DNA of 64,000 bases, taken from the NCBI GenBank assembly GCA_937949745.1, contig CALECM010000105.1, forward strand, positions 91,110-155,109. Direction: 5' to 3'. Below the pieces are notes generated by a model. The model was not told the DNA's origin. It searched no databases and saw only the letters and a program-made list of their open reading frames with translations. The translations under genes and the position numbers were made by a program. Below, one piece after another: positions 28,016 to 37,560 of the stretch. The first letter of the stretch is position 1; each line of letters opens with the position of its first letter. This stretch comes from an uncultured Bacteroidales bacterium (GTDB lineage Bacteria > Bacteroidota > Bacteroidia > Bacteroidales > WCHB1-69).

Positions 28016-31000
28016 TTATTCCTCTATTTTCTTTTTACTTCTGTCGGTTGAGATATACATATACATGGCCGGCACGATATAAAGCGTCAGGAATGTTGCC
28101 ACCAGTAAGCCGCCGACTACGGCCGTCCCCATGGCAATACGGCTGTTGGCACCTTCGGCACTGGCGAATACCAATGGTAATAAACCTAACACTGTGGAAA
28201 GACTGGTCATCAAAATAGGCCTTAAACGTTGGATGGAAGCTTCAAAAATAGCATCATACTTTTTAAGTCCGGAACCCTGCCGCTGATTGGCAAATTCCAC
28301 GATCAGGATACCGTTCTTGGTGACTAGCCCTATCAGCATAATGATCCCGATCTGGCTAAATATATTCATTGTCACACCGGATATCCACATAAAAAACAGG
28401 GCGCCGGTCACGGCTAACGGTACGGTAAACATAATCACAAACGGATCTTTGAAACTTTCGAACTGGGCAGCCAAAATCAGCAATATCAGGATCAGGGCCA
28501 GAATGAAAGCGAACATCAGGCTGGAGGAACTTTCCCTGAATTCCCGGGATTCACCGGTAAGGGCAGTCCTGAAAGTATCGTCCAACACCTCTTCCGCGAT
28601 ACGGTCCATCTCTTCCAGTCCTTCGCCCAGCGTATAACCCGGGGCCAGTCCGGCCGAAACGGTAGCAGAAGTAAAACGGTTATACCTATATAACTGGGGA
28701 GGAGCGACAGCCTCTTCCAAAGTGACCAGGTTATCCAGCTGGATCATCTCCCCGTTAATATTTTTTACATATAAAGACTTAAGGTCAAGCGGAGTGTTTC
28801 GTTGCTGGCGGTTGATCTCGGCTAAAATCTGATATTGCTTCCCGTTCATGTAAAAATACCCCAGTCTTTGTCCGCTTAAAGCATATTGTAAGGTCTGGCC
28901 GATATCACGGGTACTGACGCCCAATAAGGCCGCCTTATCACGGTCAACATGCATCCGGGTTTCCGGTTTGGTAAATTTCAGGTTCACATCCGCCATCTGA
29001 AATACGGGACTTTCATTGACTTTTACCATAAAAAGAGGGATAAACTCTTCCAGTTTTTCGATGTTGGGAGCCTGTAACACATACTGCACCGGCATACCGG
29101 CACGACGCCCACCGAAAGTAGATTGTTGCTGTACGAAAGCCCGGGCTTCGGTTTCATTCCTTACGGCATCCGTCAATCTTTGGGCAATTTCCATCTGGCT
29201 CCGCTCCCGGTCCTTAATATCAGGCAACATCACCCTGATTTGTCCCCAGGTACTTCTTACCATGGTTATATTGGCAACCCGTTCCGGCACAACGGAATCG
29301 GCCACATGGGAAATCTGGTCTACATAATCCCGGATGTATTCAAAAGTAGCTCCTTCGGGATAACTGGTTCTTATATTAATTTGCGAACGGTCTTCCAGGG
29401 GGGCCATTTCCGAAGGAACGACATTCCAAAGCAGCACAATTACGACCAATGAGGCACCGATAATAGGAAAAGCGATCACCTTGTGTTTCAGAAAATATCT
29501 TAACGACCTTTCGTAAATACGATTAAGCCATAAAAAGAAAGGTTCCGTAACACGGTAAAACCAATTCCTCTTATCCTGTTTTTTCAATAATTTAGTAGCC
29601 AACATAGGCGTAAAAGTAAGGGCCACAAAAGAAGATATGATGATGGCCCCGGATATCACAATGCTGAATTCCCGGAATAGCCGGCCCGTCATACCACCTA
29701 AAAATACAATGGGAAAGAAAACCGCCACCAGCGTGATGGTGGTGGAAACCACGGCAAAAAATATCTCCTTTGAACCTTCGATTCCTGCCTGTCTGGGAGA
29801 CATTCCCTTTTCAATCTTGACATAGATGTTCTCCGTGACCACGATCGCATCATCGACGACCAGTCCGACCGCCAGTACTACCGCCAGCATTGACAGTACA
29901 TTAATGGAGAATCCCGCGATATACATAATGAAAAAAGAACCCACCAGCGAGACCGGAATCACAATCACCGGAATCAGGGTTACCCGCCAGTCGCGGAGAA
30001 ATAAAAATATAATGACGATCACCAGAATAAAAGCGATGAAAATAGTATCCTGAACCTCTTTAATTGAAGCCCGGATAAAACGGGTATTGTCGAAAGCGAT
30101 CTCCAAATCCACATCATCGGGAAGATCTTTTTTCATCTGTTCAAGCCTTACCATCACCTCGTCGGAGATCTCCACCTGATTGGCTCCCGGCTGTGGAATC
30201 ACAACGGCGCTCACCATCGGAACCCCGTTATATTTGGTAATATTCTTCCGGTCTTCGGCATCCAGCTCTGCCCGTCCGATATCGCTGAAACGGACAATCC
30301 GGAAATTATCTTCTTTGATGATCAGTTCGTTAAATTCTTCCGGTGTTTCCATAAGACCTAGTGTCCGGATCGACATTTCTATGTTATCCCCTTCGATACT
30401 TCCGGAAGGCAACTCCACGTTTTCGCGGTCGATCGCATTTTTAAGGTCCAGTGGAGTAACGCCGTATGCCGCCATTTGCTGTGGATCGAGCCACAATCGC
30501 ATGGCATACCTGTTTTCCCCCCAAATTTCCACCGCGCTTACATTGGGAATAGTTTGCAGCCTTTCTTTCACTGTCAGGTCCGCGATCTCACTTAACTGGA
30601 GCAATGACCTTTTATCGCTTTGGACCACGATCTGCATGATCGGATCAGCATCCGCGTCGGCCTTTGATACGGTGGGGGGATCCGCATCACTGGGAAGGTA
30701 TCTTTGCGCCCTGGAAACTTTATCACGCACGTCATTGGCCGCGGTTTCCATATCAATACCCAGCTCGAATTCCACCGTAATACGGGAATATCCCTGACTA
30801 CTGGAACTGGTGAGGGAGCGGATTCCCGGAATACCGTTTATGTTCTGTTCCAGCGGTTCCGTAATCTGGCTTTCGATTACTTCGGCATTGGCACCCGGAT
30901 AAGAGACGCTTACCGTGATAATCGGATTATCTACATTAGGATATTCCCGGATACCCAAAAAAGAATATCCGATAATCCCGAAAAGAAAAATAATAAGGAC

Positions 31001-31051
31001 AAAAACCGTCGATAATACGGGTCTTTTAATACTTAGTTCTGATATGTTCAT
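28016..31051 (-). CDS. HAE1-type RND efflux transporter permease
   Basis: 1011 residues, the standard AcrB/MexB-like length with 12 membrane helices. N-terminus ISELSIKRPVLSTVFVLIIFLFG, periplasmic porter domains (PGANAEVIESQITEPLEQ), the proton-relay aspartate pair in TM4 (LVVDDAIVVTENIY), GGMTGRLFREFS and TM10-11 features (IGLVTKNGILIVEFANQ). Such pumps export drugs, bile salts or lipids with a membrane-fusion protein and an outer-membrane channel. Neither partner is adjacent: the gene has a tRNA downstream and a 0.4-kb gap upstream, so it must use partners encoded elsewhere or was separated from its operon. Substrate unknown. Confidence 0.93.
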   Translation of the reverse strand: MNISELSIKRPVLSTVFVLIIFLFGIIGYSFLGIREYPNVDNPIITVSVSYPGANAEVIESQITEPLEQNINGIPGIRSLTSSSSQGYSRITVEFELGIDMETAANDVRDKVSRAQRYLPSDADPPTVSKADADADPIMQIVVQSDKRSLLQLSEIADLTVKERLQTIPNVSAVEIWGENRYAMRLWLDPQQMAAYGVTPLDLKNAIDRENVELPSGSIEGDNIEMSIRTLGLMETPEEFNELIIKEDNFRIVRFSDIGRAELDAEDRKNITKYNGVPMVSAVVIPQPGANQVEISDEVMVRLEQMKKDLPDDVDLEIAFDNTRFIRASIKEVQDTIFIAFILVIVIIFLFLRDWRVTLIPVIVIPVSLVGSFFIMYIAGFSINVLSMLAVVLAVGLVVDDAIVVTENIYVKIEKGMSPRQAGIEGSKEIFFAVVSTTITLVAVFFPIVFLGGMTGRLFREFSIVISGAIIISSFVALTFTPMLATKLLKKQDKRNWFYRVTEPFFLWLNRIYERSLRYFLKHKVIAFPIIGASLVVIVLLWNVVPSEMAPLEDRSQINIRTSYPEGATFEYIRDYVDQISHVADSVVPERVANITMVRSTWGQIRVMLPDIKDRERSQMEIAQRLTDAVRNETEARAFVQQQSTFGGRRAGMPVQYVLQAPNIEKLEEFIPLFMVKVNESPVFQMADVNLKFTKPETRMHVDRDKAALLGVSTRDIGQTLQYALSGQRLGYFYMNGKQYQILAEINRQQRNTPLDLKSLYVKNINGEMIQLDNLVTLEEAVAPPQLYRYNRFTSATVSAGLAPGYTLGEGLEEMDRIAEEVLDDTFRTALTGESREFRESSSSLMFAFILALILILLILAAQFESFKDPFVIMFTVPLAVTGALFFMWISGVTMNIFSQIGIIMLIGLVTKNGILIVEFANQRQGSGLKKYDAIFEASIQRLRPILMTSLSTVLGLLPLVFASAEGANSRIAMGTAVVGGLLVATFLTLYIVPAMYMYISTDRSKKKIEE

Positions 31052-31468
31052 TTATCGGGATTAAATAAGTGGAAAAAACAAAATAGATTCCGGATCCTCA
31101 TAATGCCTCTGATTATATTCCAAAATAAAACAGACTCAGGCAAGAGTTGTTTGGTTTAGTCCGGTTGAATATCCTGTGATAAACATTCGAGTGCAAAATT
31201 ACAATTTTTACTAAAAGGTTATTCCATTTAATTAATGGTAAATGTGTTAATACGGGAACCAGGATCAATCTTCCGGCACATTAGTAGAATCAAAGTAAGA
31301 ATGTGAATGGATTTTATCATTTAACTTTTTTATTTACAATTGGTTGAAAAATAATTCTACCTTATAATCAGGTGTAAAATTTTGAACAAAATAAAATTTA
31401 TTTATGTTAATCATCTACTTAGTTAGTATTATAAATACAATATATTGTTTAACATAAATTCAATCACC
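31052..31468. other. Intergenic region between RND pump and hsp20
   Basis: 417 bp, AT-rich, divergent. It holds a TAATTTTG -7-like element for the RND gene at 31194-31201 (minus strand). No ORF, tRNA or strong hairpin is seen, and no clear -7 element was found directly upstream of hsp20. Confidence 0.5.
31194..31201 (-). promoter_or_regulatory. Possible -7 element (TAATTTTG) for the RND pump
   Basis: Minus-strand TAATTTTGC fits TAnnTTTG. It would leave a leader of roughly 140 nt. Confidence 0.4.
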
Positions 31469-31909
31469 ATGGCAATTACAAAATGGAGTAAAGAAGATGC
31501 TCTTTTCCCTGCTTTCCCATCATTTTTTGATGACTTCTTCGGAAAAGATTATTTTAAAAGTGTAAATACGGGAACTACTATTCCTGCCGTCAATGTAAAA
31601 GAAGAAGATAATCAATTTACGATTGAACTGGCAGCTCCCGGACTAAAAAAAGAAGATTTCAAAATAGATCTGGATCATAATGTCCTGACGATTTCCTCAG
31701 AAAAAAAGGAAGAAAACGAAGAAAAGGATAAAGAAGGAAAATACACCAAACGTGAGTATAGTTTCCAGTCTTTTTCCCGTTCTTTTACCGTACCTGAGAA
31801 TACGGACGGAGAAAATATCCAGGCCCAGTACCTGGATGGTATATTGAACATCACGATCCCTAAAAAAGAAGAGGAAGAAAAGAAAGCCAAAAAAATTGAA
31901 ATCCAATAG
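31469..31909 (+). CDS. Hsp20/alpha-crystallin small heat-shock protein
   Basis: 146 residues from the ATG at 31469 (the frame extends to a TTG at 31445). The alpha-crystallin domain spans about residues 35-130 (PAVNVKEEDNQFTIELAAPGL, FKIDLDHNVLTISSEKKEE, YSFQSFSRSFTVPEN), followed by the I-x-I motif in GILNITIPKKEE and a lysine/glutamate tail. It holds unfolding proteins in a refoldable state in the cytoplasm. Monocistronic, ending in a structured terminator. Confidence 0.95.
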   Translation: MAITKWSKEDALFPAFPSFFDDFFGKDYFKSVNTGTTIPAVNVKEEDNQFTIELAAPGLKKEDFKIDLDHNVLTISSEKKEENEEKDKEGKYTKREYSFQSFSRSFTVPENTDGENIQAQYLDGILNITIPKKEEEEKKAKKIEIQ

Positions 31910-31928
31910 GATTTTAAATCCTAATCAG

Positions 31929-32018
31929 GCGACTGTCTAAAGTTTATTTTCCCGGTCTGCGTTCAGAAAGACATAAGACGTATACCGGGTAACTAATTTA
32001 GACAGCCGCTATTTTTTT
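31929..32018 (+). terminator. Two-level stem terminator after hsp20
   Basis: Outer stem CTGTCTAAA (31933-31941) / TTTAGACAG (31997-32005), extended by GCG/CGC, encloses an inner stem CCCGGT (31951-31956) / ACCGGG (31984-31989), and is followed by ATTTTTTT. The long loop is unusual for a plain terminator. Confidence 0.55.
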
Positions 32019-32054
32019 ATGTTATATTTGCGGTTGATATTCAATCTTCATAAC

Positions 32055-34412
32055 ATGAGAAAAATTATTCCCGTTATCCTGTTTATTTGTTCGGCTATTT
32101 CTATTCTATCGTGCGGACAAGAAAAACAAACCGAAGTCAAATCCTATAACCGGGGCATTAACATTATACCTGCTCCGGCAAACCTTACCCGGGAAGAAGG
32201 CCATTTCACATTAAAAAAGAATACCTCATTTTTTATCTCCGATCCGACATTGAAACCGATTGTCGAATTTTTTAGTAACCGGCTTCAAAAATCTACCGGC
32301 TATTCTCTAAATACAACTTCAAAAGAAAATCAAAATATGATCCGGCTATATATGGATCCGGCGGCAGAGATACCTGAAGAAGGCTATATCCTGGAAGTCC
32401 GTCCGGATTATGTGACTGTAAGAGCCAGGACAGGACAGGGCATTTTCTATGGTATGCAAAGCTTTATGCAACTGTTTCCTGCCGAAATTGAAAGCCCGGA
32501 GATAGTAAATAATATCACTTGGGAAGCACCGTCCGTTTCTATTACCGACTATCCCCGTTTCGGATACCGGGCGATCATGATCGATCCCTGCCGGCACTTC
32601 ATGACGGTAGAGGAGTTAAAAAAGACACTTGATGTAGTTGCCTTATTCAAGATTAACACGTTGCACTGGCATTTATCCGATGACCAGGGATGGCGTATAG
32701 AGATCAAGCAATATCCGGCATTGACTGAAGTAGGGGCAAAACGCATGGAAGGAGAAGGTTTCGAATATGGACCCTATTATTATACCCAGGAAGAGATCAG
32801 GGAAATTGTACAATATGCCGCAGACCGTTTCATCACGGTGATCCCGGAAATCGAATTACCCGGACATGCACTGGCTGCCATTGCCGCATATCCCGAATTA
32901 TCCTGCAAAGGAGAACCCATAACGCCCCGTATCATCTGGGGTGTTGAAGACATCGTTTTCTGTGCGGGTAAAGAAACCACCTTCGAATTTTTGGAAAATG
33001 TTTTTAAAGAGATCATTGAACTTTTCCCCAGTGAATACATCCATATAGGCGGCGATGAATGTCCGAAAACGGAATGGAAGCAATGCCCCCATTGCCAGGC
33101 AAGAATCCGCGAACAGGGATTAAAATCCGGAGAGGGCCATACGGCGGAAGAATACCTGCAGAGCTATTTTGTGCAAAGAATGGAAAAAGTATTGGCAGGA
33201 TACGGCAAAAAAATTATCGGGTTCGACGAGATCCTGGAAGGCGGTCTCGCACCCACGGCCACCGTGATGTCATGGCGTGGAGAAGAAGGCGGCATTGCTG
33301 CGGCTAATATGGGCCATGATGCGATTATGGTCCCTCAAAATGACGGGATGTACCTTGACCGTTTTGAAGGTGACCCGAAAATAGAACCCGTGACGATCGG
33401 TGGTTATGCGACATTGGAGACCGTTTATGGTTATGATCCGATTCCTTCCGTATTGGCAGGTACGGATAAAGAAAAACATATACTGGGCGTACAGTGTAAT
33501 ACCTGGTCGGAATATATGTACCATAACGACCTGAGGGAATTGAGGACTTTCCCCCGTATCATCGCGTTGGCGGAAATCGGATGGACAACTTTGGAGAACA
33601 AAGATTATCAGGATTTCGAAAGGAGAATCTATAATGCCCTGGTCCGTTTAGACGGCCACGGGATCAATTATCATATTCCGCAGCCCGAACAGCCTAACGG
33701 ATCATGTAGCCGTATCGTATTTACCGACCACACCGAAGCTGTATTCAAAACCTCACGCCCTATGAAAATGGTTTATACACTTAACGGGCAGGACCCTGAT
33801 ATAAATTCTGAAGAATATACCGGCCCGTTACATATCTCGGAGGATACACAACTCAGGATAGCTTCCGTATTGCCATCGGGAAAGATGGGGCCTGTAAGGA
33901 AAATAGATTATGTGAAAAAACCTCTTAATGCCGCTACCGAATTACCTGTTACAAAAGCGGGACTAAAAATGGAAATTATCGACGGCATGTACCTCAATGT
34001 GGAAGAATTAAGTAAAAACGTTACTCCTCCGGGAGAAACAGTACTCCGCAACCTGAGGGAAATTACGCAGGTAGTGAAAACCGACGAATCCATGCGCGGC
34101 GTTAACCAATATGCCGCTATCGCCAGCGGTTATCTTTATATACCGGAAGACGGTGTTTACTTTATATCTTCAGATAACGAAGAAGTATGGATTGATGGTG
34201 AATTGCTCATCAATAACAGGGATGAGGTTAAAAGATTTTCCCGTCGTGATAATTCCGTAGCGTTGGCAAAAGGATTACACGGTATTAAAGTGGTTTTTCT
34301 CGGACACATTATCGGAGGATGGCCCTCAAACTGGAATGACGGAAGTATAAAAATCCGTAAGGACGACCATGACCAGTTTACGCCTGTGACTCCCGAAATG
34401 CTGTTTTATTGA
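32055..34412 (+). CDS. GH20 beta-N-acetylhexosaminidase lipoprotein with PA14-like domain
   Basis: 785 residues from the ATG at 32055, giving a lipoprotein signal MRKIIPVILFICSAISILSC with the lipid-modified cysteine; the ATG at 32019 would add 12 residues ahead of it and overlaps the hsp20 terminator. A GH20b-type domain (about 35-150), then the TIM-barrel catalytic domain with HWHLSDDQGWRIEI and the catalytic D-E pair in HIGGDECPKTEW. The C-terminus holds a chitobiase-type Fn3-like segment and a PA14-like domain (YLYIPEDGVYFISSDNEEVWIDG). The enzyme removes terminal GlcNAc/GalNAc from glycans, fitting with the PNGase F in this window. Cell-surface or periplasmic. Confidence 0.93.
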   Translation: MRKIIPVILFICSAISILSCGQEKQTEVKSYNRGINIIPAPANLTREEGHFTLKKNTSFFISDPTLKPIVEFFSNRLQKSTGYSLNTTSKENQNMIRLYMDPAAEIPEEGYILEVRPDYVTVRARTGQGIFYGMQSFMQLFPAEIESPEIVNNITWEAPSVSITDYPRFGYRAIMIDPCRHFMTVEELKKTLDVVALFKINTLHWHLSDDQGWRIEIKQYPALTEVGAKRMEGEGFEYGPYYYTQEEIREIVQYAADRFITVIPEIELPGHALAAIAAYPELSCKGEPITPRIIWGVEDIVFCAGKETTFEFLENVFKEIIELFPSEYIHIGGDECPKTEWKQCPHCQARIREQGLKSGEGHTAEEYLQSYFVQRMEKVLAGYGKKIIGFDEILEGGLAPTATVMSWRGEEGGIAAANMGHDAIMVPQNDGMYLDRFEGDPKIEPVTIGGYATLETVYGYDPIPSVLAGTDKEKHILGVQCNTWSEYMYHNDLRELRTFPRIIALAEIGWTTLENKDYQDFERRIYNALVRLDGHGINYHIPQPEQPNGSCSRIVFTDHTEAVFKTSRPMKMVYTLNGQDPDINSEEYTGPLHISEDTQLRIASVLPSGKMGPVRKIDYVKKPLNAATELPVTKAGLKMEIIDGMYLNVEELSKNVTPPGETVLRNLREITQVVKTDESMRGVNQYAAIASGYLYIPEDGVYFISSDNEEVWIDGELLINNRDEVKRFSRRDNSVALAKGLHGIKVVFLGHIIGGWPSNWNDGSIKIRKDDHDQFTPVTPEMLFY

Positions 34413-34643
34413 GGAGAATATCAATTCACTTTTGTCATCCTAAACAAAGTGAAGGTTCTCATTATTCCGTAAACTATATTTCCTTTGCCGGAACATGTCT
34501 TTAAATTTTCCCGGTAAATACTTGTTAAGCCGTTATGGCTATTCGCGGCAACCAAACAATTTTATGCCAAAGATCATGATTAAAGCATCTGATTTATGCA
34601 GGATGATAAAAACACAATAGAGGGTTACTGTAACAATCCCGTT
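34413..34643. other. Intergenic region with one dispersed-repeat copy
   Basis: 231 bp between convergent genes. It contains TGTCATCCTAAACAAAGTG (from about 34433), a member of the dispersed family also found at 38.8 and 41.4-41.7 kb. No ORF is recognised. Confidence 0.55.
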
Positions 34644-35438
34644 TTATATCGGGTATACCATTTCTTCGTCCGTATCAAGTTTTTTCAAACTTAAAGCTTT
34701 CATGGTTTCTCTTCTTCTCCTTACCGAGATGGGGAGAATAATGGATTCGCCGTTTTTATCTTTTCCCATACAGATAGAAGAAAAATTAAAACTGTGGATA
34801 TTCATTTTAATGACCACATGCATCCTGCTTATCTGTACATAAGAATCCGGTTCAAAATGTTGTTCCACAAAATCGATAAGGCTGCCTCTCATTTTAATTT
34901 CTTCCAGGGAAGTGGTATGTAGCGTTAAGGTATTCTTCTCCACGGATATATAAGCAATATCTTTTTTTAAGATACTTCTTTCGAAAAGCTCATCCCGCAA
35001 AAGGATACTATCCATGGATTCCTGTTTGGTCATATCCTTGTATTGATTGATCAGCAGTTTATTCGCAAACTGAGTTTCAAAACGTTGAATAGCCTGTTTA
35101 AAGCGGTAATCAGGCATGGCTTTCGATACAAAATCAATAATCCCGCGGTCATAATAAATATGGGCCTTTTCACTGTAGGTGGTGGCAAAACCGGTGACCA
35201 TAATCGTCATGGGCGGGTCTTCCAGTTCATCCAAAAGGGCAAAACCGTCCATTTCCGGCATTTCCACATCCAGGAACAGGAGATCACAATGGTGGTGCTT
35301 GAGAAATTTGACGGCATTGACAGGATCCTGAAAATTTCCCAGACAATGGTAATTCTCAAAATCGCCCATTAACGTTTCTATAATTAAGCGCGTAGATTTT
35401 TCATCGTCTACAATCAAATAACCAAAATCTCTTTCCAT
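34644..35438 (-). CDS. LytTR-family response regulator
   Basis: 264 residues from the ATG at 35438 (the frame runs on to a TTG-type start inside the promoter). A receiver domain (about 5-125) with the acidic pair in LIVDDEKST, the phospho-acceptor aspartate in LLFLDVEMPEMDG, and the conserved T and K positions (MVTGFAT, FVSKAMPD). A C-terminal LytTR DNA-binding domain (about 165-255: DIAYISVEKNTLTLHTTSLEEIKMRGSL, YVQISRMHVVIKMNIHSF). It is divergent from the sensor kinase at 35546, with which it probably pairs. Confidence 0.9.
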   Translation of the reverse strand: MERDFGYLIVDDEKSTRLIIETLMGDFENYHCLGNFQDPVNAVKFLKHHHCDLLFLDVEMPEMDGFALLDELEDPPMTIMVTGFATTYSEKAHIYYDRGIIDFVSKAMPDYRFKQAIQRFETQFANKLLINQYKDMTKQESMDSILLRDELFERSILKKDIAYISVEKNTLTLHTTSLEEIKMRGSLIDFVEQHFEPDSYVQISRMHVVIKMNIHSFNFSSICMGKDKNGESIILPISVRRRRETMKALSLKKLDTDEEMVYPI

Positions 35439-35462
35439 AAATATTGATTTTGTTGTTAAAAG

Positions 35463-35470
35463 CAAAAATA
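35463..35470 (-). promoter_or_regulatory. -7 element (TATTTTTG, minus strand) for the LytTR regulator
   Basis: Minus-strand TATTTTTGC, 25 bp upstream of the ATG at 35438, consistent with that start rather than the longer frame. Confidence 0.55.
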
Positions 35471-35504
35471 ATAATATCTGATTAAAATATTGCATGAATA
35501 ATAT

Positions 35505-35512
35505 TATTTTTG
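35505..35512 (+). promoter_or_regulatory. -7 element (TATTTTTG) for the sensor kinase
   Basis: TATTTTTGCA overlaps the TTG at 35510 that would begin the longest frame, so translation must start further down; GTG at 35546 is the first good candidate. Confidence 0.55.
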
Positions 35513-35545
35513 CACATTCATAATACTGTCCACAAAAAATCGGTA

Positions 35546-36613
35546 GTGAAACGCTCCAAAAAAGAAATATTAGCAGAATTAGGATGGATTTCCATCCATG
35601 TAATTTTTTGGATCGTAGTAGTATATTTTTATCTGACCACCTATAGTTTCCGTCCCAAAACAGTTACGTCATTAGGATTGGAAATTATAAGCCTTGCTAT
35701 GATCATTGCGGTCATTTACTTTAATTACTTCGTAATTTATCCCCGTATCTTTAAATCCAATAAAATTTTCTACTGGGTCATAACTTTTATTAGTTTGGTA
35801 GTCCTCTCATTTGTGGAAATGGAAATGTTTATGCCGGATCTGGAAGCTGTTTTCAAGAATATGGGATTAATAAATGAAGCAGCACAGAGCCTGCTTTTCT
35901 TCTCTTTTATGCGGAATACAGGGTTACTGCTGTTCGCATTATTATTGAGACATTCGAAAGAGATCAACCGGATGTTGAAGGCGGAACTGGAGCTTGTAAA
36001 GAAGACATCCCAACTGGCAGCCCATAAGGCCAGGATTGAAAAAGATTATTTGCGTTCTAAAATAGCGCCCCATTTTGTTTTTAACGTGATCAACCATATT
36101 TACGCCATGGCGGTGATCAATGACAAAAAGCTTCCCGAAGTGGTAAGAAAATTATCGGCAGTGCTCGATTATTATATGGTGGGTGTATCTGAAAAGACGG
36201 TAGAAATGACCCAGGAACTCTATTTTTATAATCAGTTCATTGATTTGGAGCAGGAACGGTTCGATCATGTTATTCAGGTAAATATGGATACAGCAGGCGA
36301 CCCGGAAGGAATTTGGGTAGCTCCACTTCTTTTCGAGAGTTTTATAAACAACGCATTTAAATATACTCCCCATAACCGTAACGGCAAAATTGATATCCGT
36401 TTTGATTTCACCGAACCGGGAAAAATTATATTTTCGTGTACCAATACCTTATTCCGGAATCATAAAGAAAGTGATATCGTTTCTTCCCGTCACGGACTGG
36501 ACATTACCCGGAAGAGACTGGACCTTTTATACCCGAACCGTTATGACTTACAAAATTTTAATCAAAATGACTTCTATTCGGTACAATTAATTATTATCGT
36601 TAAGGAAAAATAA
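35546..36613 (+). CDS. LytS-type sensor histidine kinase
   Basis: 355 residues from GTG 35546. Four membrane helices in the first ~145 residues (ISIHVIFWIVVVYFYLT, LGLEIISLAMIIAVIYFNYFV, IFYWVITFISLVVLSFVEM, LLFFSFMRNTGLLLFALLL), a coiled linker, the phospho-acceptor histidine in KIAPHFVFNVINHIYAM (typical form PHFLFN), an ATP-binding domain with N-box LLFESFINNAFKYTPHN, and a G-box-like GLDITRKRL. No large external sensor domain, so the signal may be sensed in the membrane. Divergent partner of the LytTR regulator. Confidence 0.88.
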   Translation: MKRSKKEILAELGWISIHVIFWIVVVYFYLTTYSFRPKTVTSLGLEIISLAMIIAVIYFNYFVIYPRIFKSNKIFYWVITFISLVVLSFVEMEMFMPDLEAVFKNMGLINEAAQSLLFFSFMRNTGLLLFALLLRHSKEINRMLKAELELVKKTSQLAAHKARIEKDYLRSKIAPHFVFNVINHIYAMAVINDKKLPEVVRKLSAVLDYYMVGVSEKTVEMTQELYFYNQFIDLEQERFDHVIQVNMDTAGDPEGIWVAPLLFESFINNAFKYTPHNRNGKIDIRFDFTEPGKIIFSCTNTLFRNHKESDIVSSRHGLDITRKRLDLLYPNRYDLQNFNQNDFYSVQLIIIVKEK

Positions 36614-36797
36614 CGAACCTTAACCAAATCTGCCAATAAAAGAAGTTATTATTTTATTATTATTTGAACAGGGACTTTCTGTCGGATTCCTTTTTTTGCT
36701 TATCAACTAAAGTATTCCTAAATTTCCGGAACATTTTTTCCCTCTTTTTATCTTTGGGTCGGTTAATTATTTTAATAACATCTCAAAATCCAAGTTT

Positions 36798-37316
36798 ATG
36801 AAAAAAGCATTATTATCGGCTACAGTGGGAATTTTTATTGTTTTTTCCCTGATTTCGTGCGACAAAAAACAATCAGAAGGGTCAAATATATCCGAAACTG
36901 AACCTGTAGGCGTTTATGTAGGACCGACGGAAGTAGGCAGTAAATCGGCCTTCAATGGAATATGGGACAGGATCGAGATCAGGGTAGGCCATGATAGATC
37001 GGAATGTAACGGTAAATGCTATAATAATCAAGTTCATGCGGATTGTATGGGTGTTGGAAGCGCCTGTAAAGTAAAGACATCGCTTAATTTATCCATAAGA
37101 GGAGATAATATTTTTTGTGCTACCACGGTTGATGCGGAAGAATTAACCACCTTGGAATTTTTCCAAATGCCCGACCGTTCCATCCGGGTAGACCGTTACG
37201 GTACTCTCTACTGGATGAATATACCTGCACAATTGGTATACAGGGATCAAAATACAGGACAATTTTCATTTAACAATGTTTCTTTTACGTTTTTACAGAA
37301 TTATCCCAACGAATAA
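36798..37316 (+). CDS. Lipoprotein of unknown function
   Basis: 172 residues: a lipoprotein signal MKKALLSATVGIFIVFSLISC, then a beta-rich domain with four clustered cysteines (ECNGKCYNNQVHADCMGVGSAC), which could form two disulphides or bind a metal. I recognise no family. It stands alone, with 184 bp upstream and a strong terminator downstream. Confidence 0.7.
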   Translation: MKKALLSATVGIFIVFSLISCDKKQSEGSNISETEPVGVYVGPTEVGSKSAFNGIWDRIEIRVGHDRSECNGKCYNNQVHADCMGVGSACKVKTSLNLSIRGDNIFCATTVDAEELTTLEFFQMPDRSIRVDRYGTLYWMNIPAQLVYRDQNTGQFSFNNVSFTFLQNYPNE

Positions 37317-37335
37317 TAAGATTAAATTTTATTGC

Positions 37336-37365
37336 AAAAAGAACTCCGGCCGGAGTTCTTTTTTT
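37336..37365 (+). terminator. Intrinsic terminator after the 36.8 kb lipoprotein
   Basis: Perfect self-complementary GAACTCCGGCCGGAGTTC flanked by an A run and a T run. Confidence 0.85.
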
Positions 37366-37481
37366 ATATTTGTATCTTTATCTTTACCATTTAACATTTA
37401 GGAGCTTTTTTTAAAATTTTCCTTAATAGAATTTGGATACTCTTTTTTAGAAATCTTTTATATTTACAAGAAAGATATCCT

Positions 37482-37489
37482 TATATTTG
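37482..37489 (+). promoter_or_regulatory. -7 element (TATATTTG) for hydF
   Basis: TATATTTGC lies just before the TTG at 37492, favouring the ATG at 37561 as the real hydF start. Confidence 0.5.
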
Positions 37490-37560
37490 CATTGCTTAAT
37501 GATTTCAAACAACCGGAGAAATTCTCAGACTCTAATTTTGTATCCAAAGTTTTCCATACT

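Noticed and set aside
30180..30797. 205-residue frame on the + strand
   Set aside because: Lies wholly inside the RND pump gene on the other strand and lacks domain features.
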